This document shows positions 15,622 through 23,765 of a DNA stretch of 64,000 bases, piece after piece; the stretch's first letter is position 1, and each line of letters starts with the position of its first letter. The translations under genes were made by a program, and so were the position numbers. The stretch comes from CAYPPG01 sp964412555 (GTDB lineage: Bacteria > Hinthialibacterota > Hinthialibacteria > Hinthialibacterales > Hinthialibacteraceae). The notes under the pieces were generated by a model. That model saw only the letters and a program-made list of their open reading frames with translations. It had not been told where the DNA came from and did no database searches. The stretch spans positions 51,275 to 115,274 of the forward strand of contig CAYPPG010000018.1 of assembly GCA_964412555.1 (NCBI GenBank), given 5' to 3'.

Positions 15622-16959
15622 ATGACTCGCTACTTTTTCCAACTCGGCCATTGCCCTGACTTGTCCCACGCCGAAATTCTATCGGTAAACGAACGATACG
15701 ATTATCCTCTCACTTCGATGAGGCGAAATGACGGTGATTCAGTTCATTGTGGTGCGGACATCCTGTCTGCACAACCGAATCTCACTTCGATCAAATCAAA
15801 TGACGGTATCCTTTTCGCCGAATCGGATAGTCGTGATACTATTTTTCATCTTTTTGACGAATTAGGCGGTTCAATCCGCCTTGGAGAGATTCTTGCCACT
15901 CACAACATCGAAAATTTTAGCCTAATTACGGTAGACAGTATCTTCGAAAAATTGCTGGAAACAAAAATTGTTTCGATTGCAAGTGACAGCGATCAACGAA
16001 TATTATTTGGTTTAAGCATTCTGGGAACCATCCCGCAGAAAAGCAAAAAAGAGATTCGAAATTTACTCAATGAACTTGCCAACCGGCTGAAGCAATATTT
16101 GCGAGAAAAAGACTGCTCATCACGCTTTATTTTACCCGATGCCAGCGCAAATCGATTCGAATTGAACAGCGCCCAAATCGACAAGAACAATCTCCTCGAC
16201 AAAGGAATGGAAATTGTCTTACTGATTGATTCCTCTTTACAACTGTCCATCGGGATGACAAAAAAAATCCAATCGTACGAAGCATTTTCCCAACGCGATT
16301 ATGGACGCCCCAGCCGCGATGCCCGCAGCGGTATGCTGCCCCCAAAACTGGCGCGCATGATGATTAATCTAGCTCGCACAAAAGACACAACCACCTTGCT
16401 TGATCTCTTCTGCGGATCCGGTGGGATATTGATGGAAGCGGGACTGGCTGGTCTGGAAGCAACCGGATTCGACAACAGCGACAAAGCGGTCCGCGATTCA
16501 CTCGACAATCGCGAATGGCTGGAAAGTCAATATCCGGAGATCACCGGCAAAGTGCGAGTGTTCGAGGGAGATGCCGCAATGCTCCATACACTTTGCGAGC
16601 CACTCTATTTCGACACCTGCGTCACCGAACCGTATCTCGGCCCTCCGTTGAAAAAACCATTGACGCAGGAAAAATTTGACTCACTGGCCAAACAGCTGGA
16701 AAGTCTCTACATTCGCGCATTGGGCGAAATTCGCACGGTTGTCAAACCGGGGAAACGTGTCGTGTTTATCGCCCCACGCTTCCGCTTGCATCCATCAGGC
16801 GATGCCGCCAAACTATCCTTACTGCGTGAAATCAAACTGCTGGGATACACGATTCTCGATCCGTTCGATTCGTTTCAACCGACGGAACGAAGAAGCACTT
16901 TGCTGTATGAGAGACCGAAGCAGATTGTTTTGCGTGAGCTATTCATCTTGCAAACATAA
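15622..16959 (+). CDS. THUMP/Trm11-like RNA or DNA methyltransferase
   Basis: A 445-residue AdoMet-dependent methyltransferase. The N-terminal half (to about 230) is a THUMP/ferredoxin-like RNA-binding region; the Rossmann domain starts with TTLLDLFCGSGGILMEA near residue 255, then GFDNSDKAVRDS. The catalytic loop reads TEPYLGPPLKK, in place of the DPPY of archaeal Trm-G10/Trm11, a variant I associate with bacterial candidate-phylum members of this group. It probably methylates tRNA guanosine. No ribosome site is obvious at ATG 15622. Seven bases separate it from the UDG gene, so they are probably co-transcribed. The N-terminal part contains an in-frame palindromic insertion (see 15709-15807). 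Confidence 0.82.
   Translation: MTRYFFQLGHCPDLSHAEILSVNERYDYPLTSMRRNDGDSVHCGADILSAQPNLTSIKSNDGILFAESDSRDTIFHLFDELGGSIRLGEILATHNIENFSLITVDSIFEKLLETKIVSIASDSDQRILFGLSILGTIPQKSKKEIRNLLNELANRLKQYLREKDCSSRFILPDASANRFELNSAQIDKNNLLDKGMEIVLLIDSSLQLSIGMTKKIQSYEAFSQRDYGRPSRDARSGMLPPKLARMMINLARTKDTTTLLDLFCGSGGILMEAGLAGLEATGFDNSDKAVRDSLDNREWLESQYPEITGKVRVFEGDAAMLHTLCEPLYFDTCVTEPYLGPPLKKPLTQEKFDSLAKQLESLYIRALGEIRTVVKPGKRVVFIAPRFRLHPSGDAAKLSLLREIKLLGYTILDPFDSFQPTERRSTLLYERPKQIVLRELFILQT
15709..15807 (+). repeat. In-frame insertion: 27-base direct repeats flanking a family B-like palindrome
   Basis: ctcacttcgat NNNNNN aaatgacggt occurs at 15709-15735 and again at 15781-15807, exactly 72 bases (24 codons) apart; only the six central bases differ. 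Between them lies tgcggacatcctgtctgcac (15753-15772), a degenerate relative of family B. Both copies translate as LTSxxxNDG, so the insertion adds 24 residues without breaking the methyltransferase frame. Confidence 0.7.
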
Positions 16960-16966
16960 AGGAATC

Positions 16967-17638
16967 ATGACCGCACATTCGAATAATCCGATTGAAGGCA
17001 TCCGGCTATTCGCCGAACAAATGAGCGCTCTGGGGATGGAAACAGTATATCTGCCCCTTGAAATCCAGCAGCAACTCAAATCCAAGAAGCAGCGCCTTGG
17101 CGAACTTGAAAAGTCGTTGAAAAACTGCATGGAATGCAAACTTTGTCAAGAACGAAGGCAAGTCGTCTTCGGGGATGGTAATCCGAACGCGGAACTCGTA
17201 TTCGTTGGTGAAGGGCCGGGAGAAGATGAAGATAAACAGGGCAAACCGTTCGTCGGCAAAGCTGGGCAACTCTTGACGAAAATGATTCAAGCCATGAGTT
17301 TAACCCGGCAGGATGTATACATCTGCAATGTTGTCAAATGTCATCCGCCGGGAAACCGCAATCCCGCGCCGGATGAAATTGTCACCTGCGAACCATTCTT
17401 GTTGCAGCAGCTTGATATCATTCAACCGAAAGTGATCGTCGCACTGGGGAAATTCGCCGCACAAACACTTCTGCAATCCAATGAACCCATCTCCCGCATG
17501 CGTGGCAGCTGGCGCGATTATCATGGCATCCAACTCATGCCCACTTTCCATCCCGCTTATCTGTTGCGCAATCCGAACGAAAAGCGGAAAGCGTGGGAAG
17601 ATTTACAGAAAGTGATGGAAATGTTGGGATTGGGATAA
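16967..17638 (+). CDS. Family 4 uracil-DNA glycosylase (4Fe-4S)
   Basis: A 223-residue DNA repair enzyme that excises uracil from deaminated cytosine. Motif A is GEGPGEDEDKQGKPFVG (81-97) and the late motif is FHPAYLLRNP (His195). Four cysteines expected to bind the 4Fe-4S cluster are Cys57, Cys60, Cys125 (KCHPPGNRNP) and Cys141. A 50-residue helical N-terminal extension precedes the first Cys pair, common in bacterial phage-SPO1-polymerase-like UDGs. ATG 16967 follows aaagga; the upstream in-frame extension overlaps the methyltransferase in another frame and is rejected. Confidence 0.93.
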   Translation: MTAHSNNPIEGIRLFAEQMSALGMETVYLPLEIQQQLKSKKQRLGELEKSLKNCMECKLCQERRQVVFGDGNPNAELVFVGEGPGEDEDKQGKPFVGKAGQLLTKMIQAMSLTRQDVYICNVVKCHPPGNRNPAPDEIVTCEPFLLQQLDIIQPKVIVALGKFAAQTLLQSNEPISRMRGSWRDYHGIQLMPTFHPAYLLRNPNEKRKAWEDLQKVMEMLGLG

Positions 17639-17675
17639 TGGTTGTAAATGCTCGATTTTGTTCACTTTGCAGCAG

Positions 17676-17703
17676 GTAGGGGCGGTTCGCGAACCACCCC
17701 TAC
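17676..17703. repeat. Family C palindrome (GTAG-headed)
   Basis: gtaggggcggttcgcg plus aaccacccctac, a nearly perfect 28-base palindrome. An almost identical one is at 49745-49772. It could also act as a terminator-like hairpin after the UDG gene, but no T-run follows. Confidence 0.7.
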
Positions 17704-17819
17704 AGAGAAGAATGATTGTAAAGACTGGAGAACTATTGTATGTTAACTTTATCAGGAATCCGGAAGGGATATAATATAGGCATAAAAATATCGGGAGTAA
17801 TTGGTAGATAGAGGTTGAC

Positions 17820-18056
17820 ATGACTACTAAAAACAGAGTAAACCACCTTGAGGAAGCCATGGCGAATCTAATCAACAGCCAAGCGACTGTATTAAACCAT
17901 ATCGATACCATAAATACCCGCAGTGATGAGCGCTTTGTGCGTATTGAAAGAGACCTTGACGAGATCAAGAAAATTCTCATGCGGCATGAGCAGATGCTTC
18001 AACATTTACCGGAAGCCATACGCGAAAAGATCGGATTCAAAACCGATCATCCTTGA
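17820..18056 (+). CDS. Small coiled-coil protein
   Basis: A 78-residue, highly charged, helix-only protein; heptad-like spacing of Leu, Ile and Met runs from residue 7 to 62 (VNHLEEAMANLI...RFVRIERDLDEIKKIL...MLQHL). No signal peptide or membrane segment. gaggt lies just upstream of the ATG. Such small proteins are widespread as uncharacterised coiled-coil proteins; function unknown. The 245 bases after it hold no further gene. Confidence 0.65.
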   Translation: MTTKNRVNHLEEAMANLINSQATVLNHIDTINTRSDERFVRIERDLDEIKKILMRHEQMLQHLPEAIREKIGFKTDHP

Positions 18057-18301
18057 TTTTCTTTACAGTACCGGTTCGAGTCCCACCCCGTGCACGCCTT
18101 GTCTAACTTCCGGTAATTTTTCGTACCTCGCTGGTCTGATGTCTGATCGGATTCCGTTTGATGTGATTTCCGCTCCATAAGACTCATTGAATTTCAATTG
18201 CTTTGTTTAATTGTGAAAATAACTTGATTGTGAAATTTTGACGGTAAAAATTCGTATAATTAGTCAAGGAACGAAAAAGATATCCAATCGGGAGGAACAC
18301 A

Positions 18302-18526
18302 ATGATAGGATTTTTCGAATTAATTATCATATTTATGGTTTTCGGTGTCGGCTTTCTAGGAACGATCTTTTGGATTTGGATGCTCGCCGACTGTCTCACA
18401 AAAGAACCGAGTCAAAACAATGATAAAGTCCTATGGGTGCTCGTCATCGCTGTTACTCATTTCGTTGGCGCACTCCTCTATTTCTTTCTCCGGCGTCCCC
18501 AACGAATCAGAGAAGTCGGGGCGTAA
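18302..18526 (+). CDS. Small PLDc_N-type membrane protein
   Basis: A 74-residue protein with two hydrophobic helices (residues 5-30 and 43-62) separated by a short polar loop DCLTKEPSQNNDK, then a basic tail RRPQRIREVG. The pattern FWIWMLADCL...NDKVLWVLVI...GALLYFFLRRP is the PLDc_N domain, found either alone or in front of cardiolipin synthases. Here it stands alone. The ribosome site gggagga is strong. Its role is not known. Confidence 0.8.
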   Translation: MIGFFELIIIFMVFGVGFLGTIFWIWMLADCLTKEPSQNNDKVLWVLVIAVTHFVGALLYFFLRRPQRIREVGA

Positions 18527-18660
18527 CTCACCGACGTCATTCTCGCCTGATCGATCACACTTTCAATTCTCTTTCTCGCCTTGAGCCAAACCGTAGTTGC
18601 AGGCAAGATAAATCATTCTTAAGGAATCTGAGAATATACTATGATCGAACTGGAGAAACA

Positions 18661-19923
18661 ATGAAAAAAATATCACTCATGATCCTTCTTGCCTGCATTC
18701 TTATCCCGCTAACATATTCATCCGATTGGATTGTTCCTCCCAAGCAAGACTGGTTCCCCAAAGCACCCCCACTCTCAGCACCGAGTGGCCAAGTCATCCA
18801 TGTCAAACATGTGGATGAATTATTCTCTGCCGCAGATGCAGTGGAGCCTGGCGGAACGATCCTCCTCGCCGACGGGCACTACAAAATGCCGCGCTATTTT
18901 GAACTCCATACGGACAACGTTACTCTCCGCAGCGCCTCTGGTAAGCGGGAAAATGTCGTCTTGGACGGTATCGACAGCCGGCATGGGGAATTGGTTGGCA
19001 TCTCACGCTGTTCGGGAGTCACCATCGCCGATTTGACCATCCAAAACATCCAATGGAACGGTTTCAAAATCAACTCGAATACGAATGTGCAGAAGGTTAC
19101 GATATACAACTGCATCATCCACAACATCTGGCAGCGGGGAGTGAAAGGCGTGCGCGTGCCGGAAGAAAACCGGGGAGAAATTCGCCCGAAAGACTGCAAA
19201 ATTCAATACTGCCTTTTTTACAACGATCACACCAAGCGGTTCGAAGACGATCCCCGCGACACTCCGGACAATTTCGACGGAAATTACATCGGCGGTATCG
19301 ACGTAATGTACGCCAAACGCTGGACCATCAGCGACAACGTGTTCATCGGCATTCAAGGCCGCACGCGCGAAGGCCGCGGTTGCATCTTCATGTGGCATCA
19401 CGGAGAAGACTGCGTTCTTGAACGCAATATCATCATCGACTGCGATCTGGGGATCGCGATGGGCAATTCCAGCGGCATCGGCGAAGGGATGAGTTCGGTG
19501 CACTGCACGAATTTCATCGTGAAAAACAATTTCATCACCAATACCCCCGAAACCGGCATTCTGGCGGACTACACCAAAGACTGCAAAATCGTGAACAACA
19601 CCATCCACGATCCCGACAACCGCTTGCAACGATTGATCCGCCTTGTTCATGATAACGACGGGCTTGTGATCATCAACAACCTTTTAAGTGGGCCTCCAAT
19701 CCGGGTTGAATCTTCCAGCCGCATGGATATCCGGCATAATTCAATTGGGGATTTCACCTCTTCATTTGCCGATCCGGCGAAGGGCAATCTGCATCTGGTT
19801 CGCAAGTATGAAGACTTGATCCACCAGGCGCTCCCCCTGCCGGAAGTGCAAGTCGATATCGACAAAGAAGCGAGAGCGAAAAAGCCGACGCTCGGAGCGG
19901 ATGAATTGGCAAGAAAAGAATAA
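18661..19923 (+). CDS. Secreted right-handed beta-helix protein
   Basis: A 420-residue protein with signal peptide (MKKISLMILLACILIPL, cleavage near YSSD). The segment VDELFSAADAVEPGGTILLADGHY is the usual entry of pectate-lyase/alginate-lyase-like parallel beta-helix proteins; about ten coils follow with N/I/V ladders (NVTLRSASG, VTIADLTIQNIQWNGFKI, CKIQYCLFYND and so on). It may be a polysaccharide lyase or a glycan-binding helix. ATG 18661 is preceded by tggaga; the longer upstream frame overlaps the small membrane protein gene and is rejected. Confidence 0.82.
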   Translation: MKKISLMILLACILIPLTYSSDWIVPPKQDWFPKAPPLSAPSGQVIHVKHVDELFSAADAVEPGGTILLADGHYKMPRYFELHTDNVTLRSASGKRENVVLDGIDSRHGELVGISRCSGVTIADLTIQNIQWNGFKINSNTNVQKVTIYNCIIHNIWQRGVKGVRVPEENRGEIRPKDCKIQYCLFYNDHTKRFEDDPRDTPDNFDGNYIGGIDVMYAKRWTISDNVFIGIQGRTREGRGCIFMWHHGEDCVLERNIIIDCDLGIAMGNSSGIGEGMSSVHCTNFIVKNNFITNTPETGILADYTKDCKIVNNTIHDPDNRLQRLIRLVHDNDGLVIINNLLSGPPIRVESSSRMDIRHNSIGDFTSSFADPAKGNLHLVRKYEDLIHQALPLPEVQVDIDKEARAKKPTLGADELARKE

Positions 19924-19980
19924 ACGCAAAAACACAATCTTGTGTATCGAAAACATCCCCGGTGTTTTTATGAAAACCCT

Positions 19981-21645
19981 ATGAAACCTCATTTCTTTCA
20001 TAAAGCGTGGCAAAACCGTCCGCAACTGATCAACAATCCGGTAATTCTTCGGGAATTAACCGATCGGCTACGGCGTAAAAGTTCGTTCGTTTATCTTTTT
20101 GTATTTCTCATTATTGCTACTCTTTTGTGCTTTTTCACCTGGAATGAACATCTGCGGCTGTATACACACTATGGCGCCTGGCTCCAATCCATGCGCTCGA
20201 TGTTTTTGGCATTGAACTTTTATCAGGGAATGATCATTCTTCTCTTGGCTCCTCTACTGAGCGCAACCTCGATCAATCTGGAAAAAGAACAAGGCTCGTG
20301 GGATTTGCTCCTCACGACTCCCTTACATGGAATCAGCATTCTTTGGGGTAAATTTCTATCCTCCCTTCTTTTTGTCTGGATTTTACTTCTGTCGTTGATA
20401 CCGATTTACGGCTTGTTTTTCTTGATTGGGGGTGTGTCTCCTGAGGAGGTCGTTTTCTGTTTATTGCTCATCACAGAAGTCATGGTGATCACCGGTTTGT
20501 TTGGCCTCCTTTGTTCCCTTACATGGAAACAAACAGTAAAATCCATCTCGATGACCTATCTGTTCAGCCTGGGGTTCTTTCTCGGCATTCCCTTTTTACT
20601 GGTCTTCTTGGAGGAACTGAATGTACCGGCTGAATTGTATTACTGCACAACGATTGGTATTACTACCCTATTTACAGGGATGAGTACAACAAAATTTGCC
20701 TTTCTGTTTCACAGCGTGTTTGTCTGGGGTGTAATCATCCTCCTTTCTGTGACGAATATATGGATGCTCTCCCGTAAGCAGGAATCTTCAACGCTTACGA
20801 TCCCTCGCCAAAAACGCCGGAAAGTCTACAACCATTCACCCCATACAGTTCCTCTGTTAACCGAAGACGACTCTTTACTCAACATTCGCAATGCCATCCG
20901 TTGGAAAGAACTACGCGAAATCTGGGGGCCGACTTCAACAAAGTTTTTCCGTTCCATCATACTCCTGTTCGGCTTAGACATCCTTGTCTATCTGTATTAT
21001 TGGAGTATCGACAACAATCAGCTTTCCATTGCCCGATGGGGATGCGTCAATACCGTAATCGCCTCTTTTATCATCCCAATCCTTATTATTCCATATGCCG
21101 CCAACTGCATTCGCAGTGAACAGGACCGGGACACATGGGAATTACTTCTCAGCACACTCCTAACGCCCGCCCACATCGTAAAAGGAAAAATATCCGCAGG
21201 AATGCGCTACTTTACTTGGCGATTTCTTGCCTTCTTCAGCCTGTACATTTCCGTATTCATTTTTTCTCATTCATTTCGAATCCTTCCCCTTTTCATCACC
21301 ATCCTCTTCGTATCTTTCATTTCGGCATTCTTCTATCTTTCTATCGGTACCATGTTTTCTGCACTGCTCAAAAAAACGATTCCCGCCTATGCGTGCACAT
21401 TCGCTACAGCGATTTTGGTACTATTCGTTTTCCCTCTTTTTTTCGCATATTTGAATAATATAAATGTTGAAGAGGTCATGTCGATCCTTTCCCCTCTTTT
21501 TCTATTCTTCTTCTGCGTGGATAAGGATTGGTGGATGAGGGATGAATGGTATGCTCTCGCTTGCATACAGATGGGGTGGATGCTGGTTGCATCTTATGTT
21601 GGGTATTTGATGACGAAGTGGCGGGTAAGATCGTTGATGCGTTGA
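19981..21645 (+). CDS. ABC-2 type transporter permease, duplicated fold
   Basis: A 554-residue membrane protein with two homologous halves of about 250 residues. Each starts with a cytosolic elbow (NPVILRELTDRLRRKSS and NAIRWKELREIWG), and each has a signature near the middle (EKEQGSWDLLLTTPL and EQDRDTWELLLSTLLTP) that is typical of ABC-2 permeases related to the NosY/GldF group. About twelve membrane helices. No ATPase gene is adjacent, so its partner must be elsewhere. The ATG at 19981 is chosen by homology of NPVILREL near the N terminus. The last codons run into a family B repeat. Confidence 0.82.
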   Translation: MKPHFFHKAWQNRPQLINNPVILRELTDRLRRKSSFVYLFVFLIIATLLCFFTWNEHLRLYTHYGAWLQSMRSMFLALNFYQGMIILLLAPLLSATSINLEKEQGSWDLLLTTPLHGISILWGKFLSSLLFVWILLLSLIPIYGLFFLIGGVSPEEVVFCLLLITEVMVITGLFGLLCSLTWKQTVKSISMTYLFSLGFFLGIPFLLVFLEELNVPAELYYCTTIGITTLFTGMSTTKFAFLFHSVFVWGVIILLSVTNIWMLSRKQESSTLTIPRQKRRKVYNHSPHTVPLLTEDDSLLNIRNAIRWKELREIWGPTSTKFFRSIILLFGLDILVYLYYWSIDNNQLSIARWGCVNTVIASFIIPILIIPYAANCIRSEQDRDTWELLLSTLLTPAHIVKGKISAGMRYFTWRFLAFFSLYISVFIFSHSFRILPLFITILFVSFISAFFYLSIGTMFSALLKKTIPAYACTFATAILVLFVFPLFFAYLNNINVEEVMSILSPLFLFFFCVDKDWWMRDEWYALACIQMGWMLVASYVGYLMTKWRVRSLMR

Positions 21646-21675
21646 AAGATGCGGGCAGGGATGCCCGCGCTCCCA
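21639..21675 (+). repeat. Family B palindromic repeat
   Basis: gcgttgaaagatgcgggca followed by gggatgcccgcgctccca overlaps the permease stop (21643-21645) and ends 4 bases before the convergent gene's stop. Same family as 1280, 5528 and 61450. Confidence 0.75.
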
Positions 21676-21678
21676 GTA

Positions 21679-22908
21679 TTAAGATCCGTCAGATGGGGCA
21701 CTCATCCGAATATACTCATTCTCCGGTTCACCCTCACAGCGAATTATATACTCCTGCGATTCTTCAAAATTAAAGTTCTTCTTGATCACTTCATCTCCTA
21801 TTCGATAAGCATGTTCCACATGAATCGTCTTGTGAACCGCCCGATCATGAAGCAGGTGCAAACACGCTCGCATGACATTGACGGCAGGATCGCCGGTGAA
21901 CCGGACATACACTTTCTTTGCCGGTTCATCCAGAATCACATCCGAATCCCAATTGTACCGCCAATGGCTTGTCCACTCCGGAACTGCAGCTTTGTGGATT
22001 TCCCGAAAACCGGACGGTTCCTCGATGGCGTAGGCGATGCGATTGTTGGTATTGACAGCGTATTTTCCTTGGTGCGTCCGAAACGTTGCGCCCACGCTGA
22101 ACCAGGCGATCTTTTTCCCCTCCGGAGCCGATAAGCGCAAAGTTACATCCTCTTGAATACGAGCCGTGTGCTTTTGCGGTTGATAGTGCTCCGGCATTTC
22201 AACTGCATATTTCGCGAAGTCATCCGGTTCGGCGGCATTCGGCGTTATTAACAGTGGAACAGTTTGTTTGCTGTACCGGTCACCGATTTCATAGCGCAAA
22301 TGATTGGTACCTTCTTTCAATCGCGGAAGACTGATCGGCGCGATTTGCACCCATGTATCGATACGCAATGAGCGAATCGCCAACGCACCTTCATCCCCGG
22401 ATGTCTCCAATTTCAGGAGATAGCCGTATGTCCCATTGACGAAAGGTGTCAGATCGATCGATGATTCTTCACTGGGATCAAAGTGTCCGGCCGAACGCCA
22501 AGTATGACCATGATCCAATGAAATTGATAGTTCAACAGGAAGCACATTCTCAATCGTTACGACGGACGCTTCAGCATCATCCTCCAAGTCATCGAGATCG
22601 TTCACTTTGCCGACAATGATATAGGGCGTGAACACTTCAAAGATCACTTCAGCATCGCCGTCTTCTTGGATAGTAATCCCGGTATCACCGGCAGCTAGAT
22701 TGGAGACCGAATGGTAGCCGTCTTCGAAATCGGTAGAATCATTCGTCAAATTCGGCTCATACCGGAACAAACCGTTGCCGTGATTCCAGCAGGTGAAATG
22801 CCGGTGATTCGGTTTCATGCCGATCGGTTCCGTCAAGAGGAGTTTCCTCACCCAATCGATTTTGTTATAGCGGGGCAAGTGATGCCAGCGTCCCCCCTGC
22901 GGCTTCCA
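21679..22908 (-). pseudogene. C-terminal part of the split transglutaminase-like protein
   Basis: About 410 residues in the same frame as the gene at 22909-23610, separated from it only by one TAA at 22911-22909. The sequence resumes directly as WKPQGGRWHHLPRYNKIDWV, with no ATG or ribosome site near the junction (the first possible start is a TTG at 22878). It contains beta-sandwich-like sequence: a segment VELSISLDHGHTWRSAGHFDP and another ending GDEVIKKNFNFEESQEYIIRCEGEP. It probably is the downstream half of one exported protein of about 643 residues. Unless the stop is read through or is a sequencing error, this half is not made. Confidence 0.7.
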
Positions 22909-23610
22909 TTAGCGCGTGAAGGTTTCTCCCTGGCGCAAATAAAAATCCATCGTATGGCTGCCCTGGAACCAACGGTAATAGTAGTACACCGGGCTGCCGT
23001 TATAAATATCAAAGACTCGGTTCTTATCTTGATCGTTGGGGAAAAACGGCTTGATCTCAACCGGCGGATCAACCCACAGTTCTTTTTTTGTCTGCGCGTC
23101 ATCGAGGCTCGCTACCACTCCGTTTTCATTCAGCAGGACCCCGCGCACATCGAGGTCGTAATAGTGCCAGGCATCGTCATACCACAGTTCCGTCGCGCAG
23201 TGGTTCCAATCCACCAGTCCGAACGAACGCCCTTTGCCGAATCCGATGCCCTGAAAAATGCCGTCCAACGTCGGTCCGAAGATGCCGCAGTATCCCATAT
23301 TATATACGTTCAAAATTTTCAACGGATCGCGCACCGTTGCATACTCGTCGAACGGATCGGGACCGTCGAGGATTTCATTGAAATGGTACAGGCCGGTTTC
23401 ATAGCCACATAGGTATTTCCAAACCGACAGCGCCAGTTCATTGCCGGTTTTGTCTTTCCAGACGTGATAGTTGCGAAAGCGCATCAAATCCGTGGTATCG
23501 GCGGTATGCTCACTGGTGATCCGTACGCAGGGCGACAGAGCCATTGCGGAAAGTGTGGTACCCAAAATACAGGCAAATAGTGACAATTTATACAAGTTAT
23601 TTATTTTCAT
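22909..23610 (-). CDS. Exported transglutaminase-like protein, N-terminal part
   Basis: A 233-residue product with signal peptide (hydrophobic residues 8-24). A transglutaminase-type triad is visible: Cys108 (MGYCGIFG), His137 (DWNHCATELWYDDAWHYYDLD) and the Asp at 152 or 154. It ends at ETFTR with a TAA; the same frame then continues for 409 more codons, so the natural protein was probably much longer. Enzymes of this fold act as cysteine proteases or amidases; the target is unknown. Neighbouring secreted BNR and beta-helix proteins suggest extracellular polymer breakdown. Confidence 0.75.
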   Translation of the reverse strand: MKINNLYKLSLFACILGTTLSAMALSPCVRITSEHTADTTDLMRFRNYHVWKDKTGNELALSVWKYLCGYETGLYHFNEILDGPDPFDEYATVRDPLKILNVYNMGYCGIFGPTLDGIFQGIGFGKGRSFGLVDWNHCATELWYDDAWHYYDLDVRGVLLNENGVVASLDDAQTKKELWVDPPVEIKPFFPNDQDKNRVFDIYNGSPVYYYYRWFQGSHTMDFYLRQGETFTR

Positions 23611-23715
23611 AGTACAACATCCTTACAAGAATAATTGGATCAAATTGAGCGTCATTTATTAAACGATATAGTAAGCATGGTTTCATTTTACAGGTATAAA
23701 AATACAGTCCGAAAT

Positions 23716-23763
23716 CCCCAACGGGGTTAAAGAAGATAGCCAGTGGGCATCGCCCCTGGTGAA
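23716..23763 (-). repeat. Partial family A repeat (reverse orientation)
   Basis: ccccaacggggttaaagaa followed by gatagccagtgggcatcgcccctgg, the reverse complement of the last two modules of family A. It lies immediately downstream of the BNR_4 gene's stop (23766), again at a gene end. Confidence 0.75.
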
Positions 23764-23765
23764 GG

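Noticed and set aside
16676..16966. N-terminal extension of the uracil-DNA glycosylase frame
   Set aside because: Overlaps the methyltransferase gene in another frame, encodes no family sequence, and ATG 16967 has a good ribosome site.
18020..18105. tRNA-Leu-like pieces: gattcaaaa anticodon-like loop and ggttcgagtccc T-loop-like motif
   Set aside because: The T-stem does not pair beyond two bases, no matching acceptor or D-arm is found upstream, and the first part lies in the coding end of the small coiled-coil gene. At best a chance match or far-decayed remnant.
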